From assembly GCF_900113255.1 (NCBI RefSeq), contig NZ_FOOR01000002.1, positions 186,001-250,000 of the forward strand: a stretch of DNA of 64,000 bases. Reading direction: 5' to 3'. Every line of letters starts with the position of its first letter. Position 1 is the stretch's first letter. Below, piece after piece: positions 63,937 to 64,000 of this stretch. The stretch comes from Novosphingobium sp. CF614 (GTDB lineage Bacteria; Pseudomonadota; Alphaproteobacteria; Sphingomonadales; Sphingomonadaceae). The notes beneath the pieces were generated by a model. The model had not been told where the DNA came from. It was given only the letters and a program-made list of their open reading frames with translations, and did no database searches. The position numbers and the translations under genes are program-made.

Positions 63937-64000
63937 ATGGTCGGCATTACCATTACCAAGCACCAGGCCGGACCCGCCGGCGAATACCAGGCGCATGTCG
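63937..64000 (+). CDS. Start of a plus-strand gene cut by the right edge, unknown product
   Basis: ATG after a GAGGAAA ribosome-binding site opens a frame of 21 codons to the edge (MVGITITKHQAGPAGEYQAH). The beginning resembles small GNAT-like acetyltransferases that start with a beta strand and a GEYxA segment, but the piece is too short to decide. It is divergent from the threonine aldolase gene. Confidence 0.5.
   Translation, partial: MVGITITKHQAGPAGEYQAHV

Overview
The window is high-GC, densely coded DNA from an alphaproteobacterium, most likely a sphingomonad (Novosphingobium/Sphingomonas-like). The basis is a complete mraZ-to-murC cell-wall cluster with 4-base overlaps, a fbcFBC-type petABC operon, a TonB-dependent receptor of the large Xanthomonas/Caulobacter type, and codon use dominated by G/C third positions. 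The genus is an inference; no rRNA gene is present.

Core block 1 (1-12.7 kb, minus strand) is the division and cell wall (dcw) cluster, read from right to left: mraZ, rsmH, ftsL, ftsI, murE, murF, mraY, murD, ftsW, murG, murC (cut by the left edge). Upstream of mraZ lies an array of GGGA(A) repeats about 10 bases apart around a TATAAT box, a probable MraZ operator. Next come housekeeping genes (13.4-22.6 kb): a small membrane protein, cysteine synthase, 2Fe-2S ferredoxin, AlkA-type glycosylase, phosphoglycolate phosphatase, glmU, a TPR protein, an AIM24 protein, a ribbon-helix-helix/PIN toxin-antitoxin pair with a 25-base palindromic operator, and glmS. A membrane-bound PAS-GGDEF-EAL protein and an acyltransferase-3 protein follow.

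Accessory block (26.8-52 kb). It starts with a secreted trypsin-like autotransporter. A catabolic cluster of unknown substrate follows (30.6-37.2 kb): amidohydrolase plus TauD-type dioxygenase (minus), divergent from a second TauD-type dioxygenase plus an NTF2-fold protein (plus), then a P450 and a divergent TetR regulator. An IS256-type transposase remnant separates this from a galactan/galactose utilisation locus (37.5-51.7 kb). In that locus the TonB-dependent receptor, GH53 endo-galactanase and GH2 beta-galactosidase take in and cut galactan, and a sodium/solute symporter imports sugar. A Gfo/Idh dehydrogenase, an SMP-30 lactonase, an IlvD/Edd-type dehydratase, a KDGal kinase and a KDPGal aldolase make a full De Ley-Doudoroff route from galactose to pyruvate and glyceraldehyde 3-phosphate. 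A GntR/FadR regulator sits in the middle, and a palindrome (ATTTAT-CAT-ATAAAT or close variants) lies in front of every divergent transcription unit, a probable regulon signature. The block ends at tRNA-Gly(TCC) beside a decayed tyrosine integrase, which suggests island insertion at this tRNA.

Core block 2 (52.3-64 kb) holds malonyl-CoA decarboxylase, apt, cytochrome bc1 (petA, petB, petC), a laccase-domain protein, aminopeptidase N, an SDR-like protein, an EamA transporter, a low-specificity threonine aldolase and the first codons of another gene. Two families of palindromic intergenic repeats are scattered through the window.
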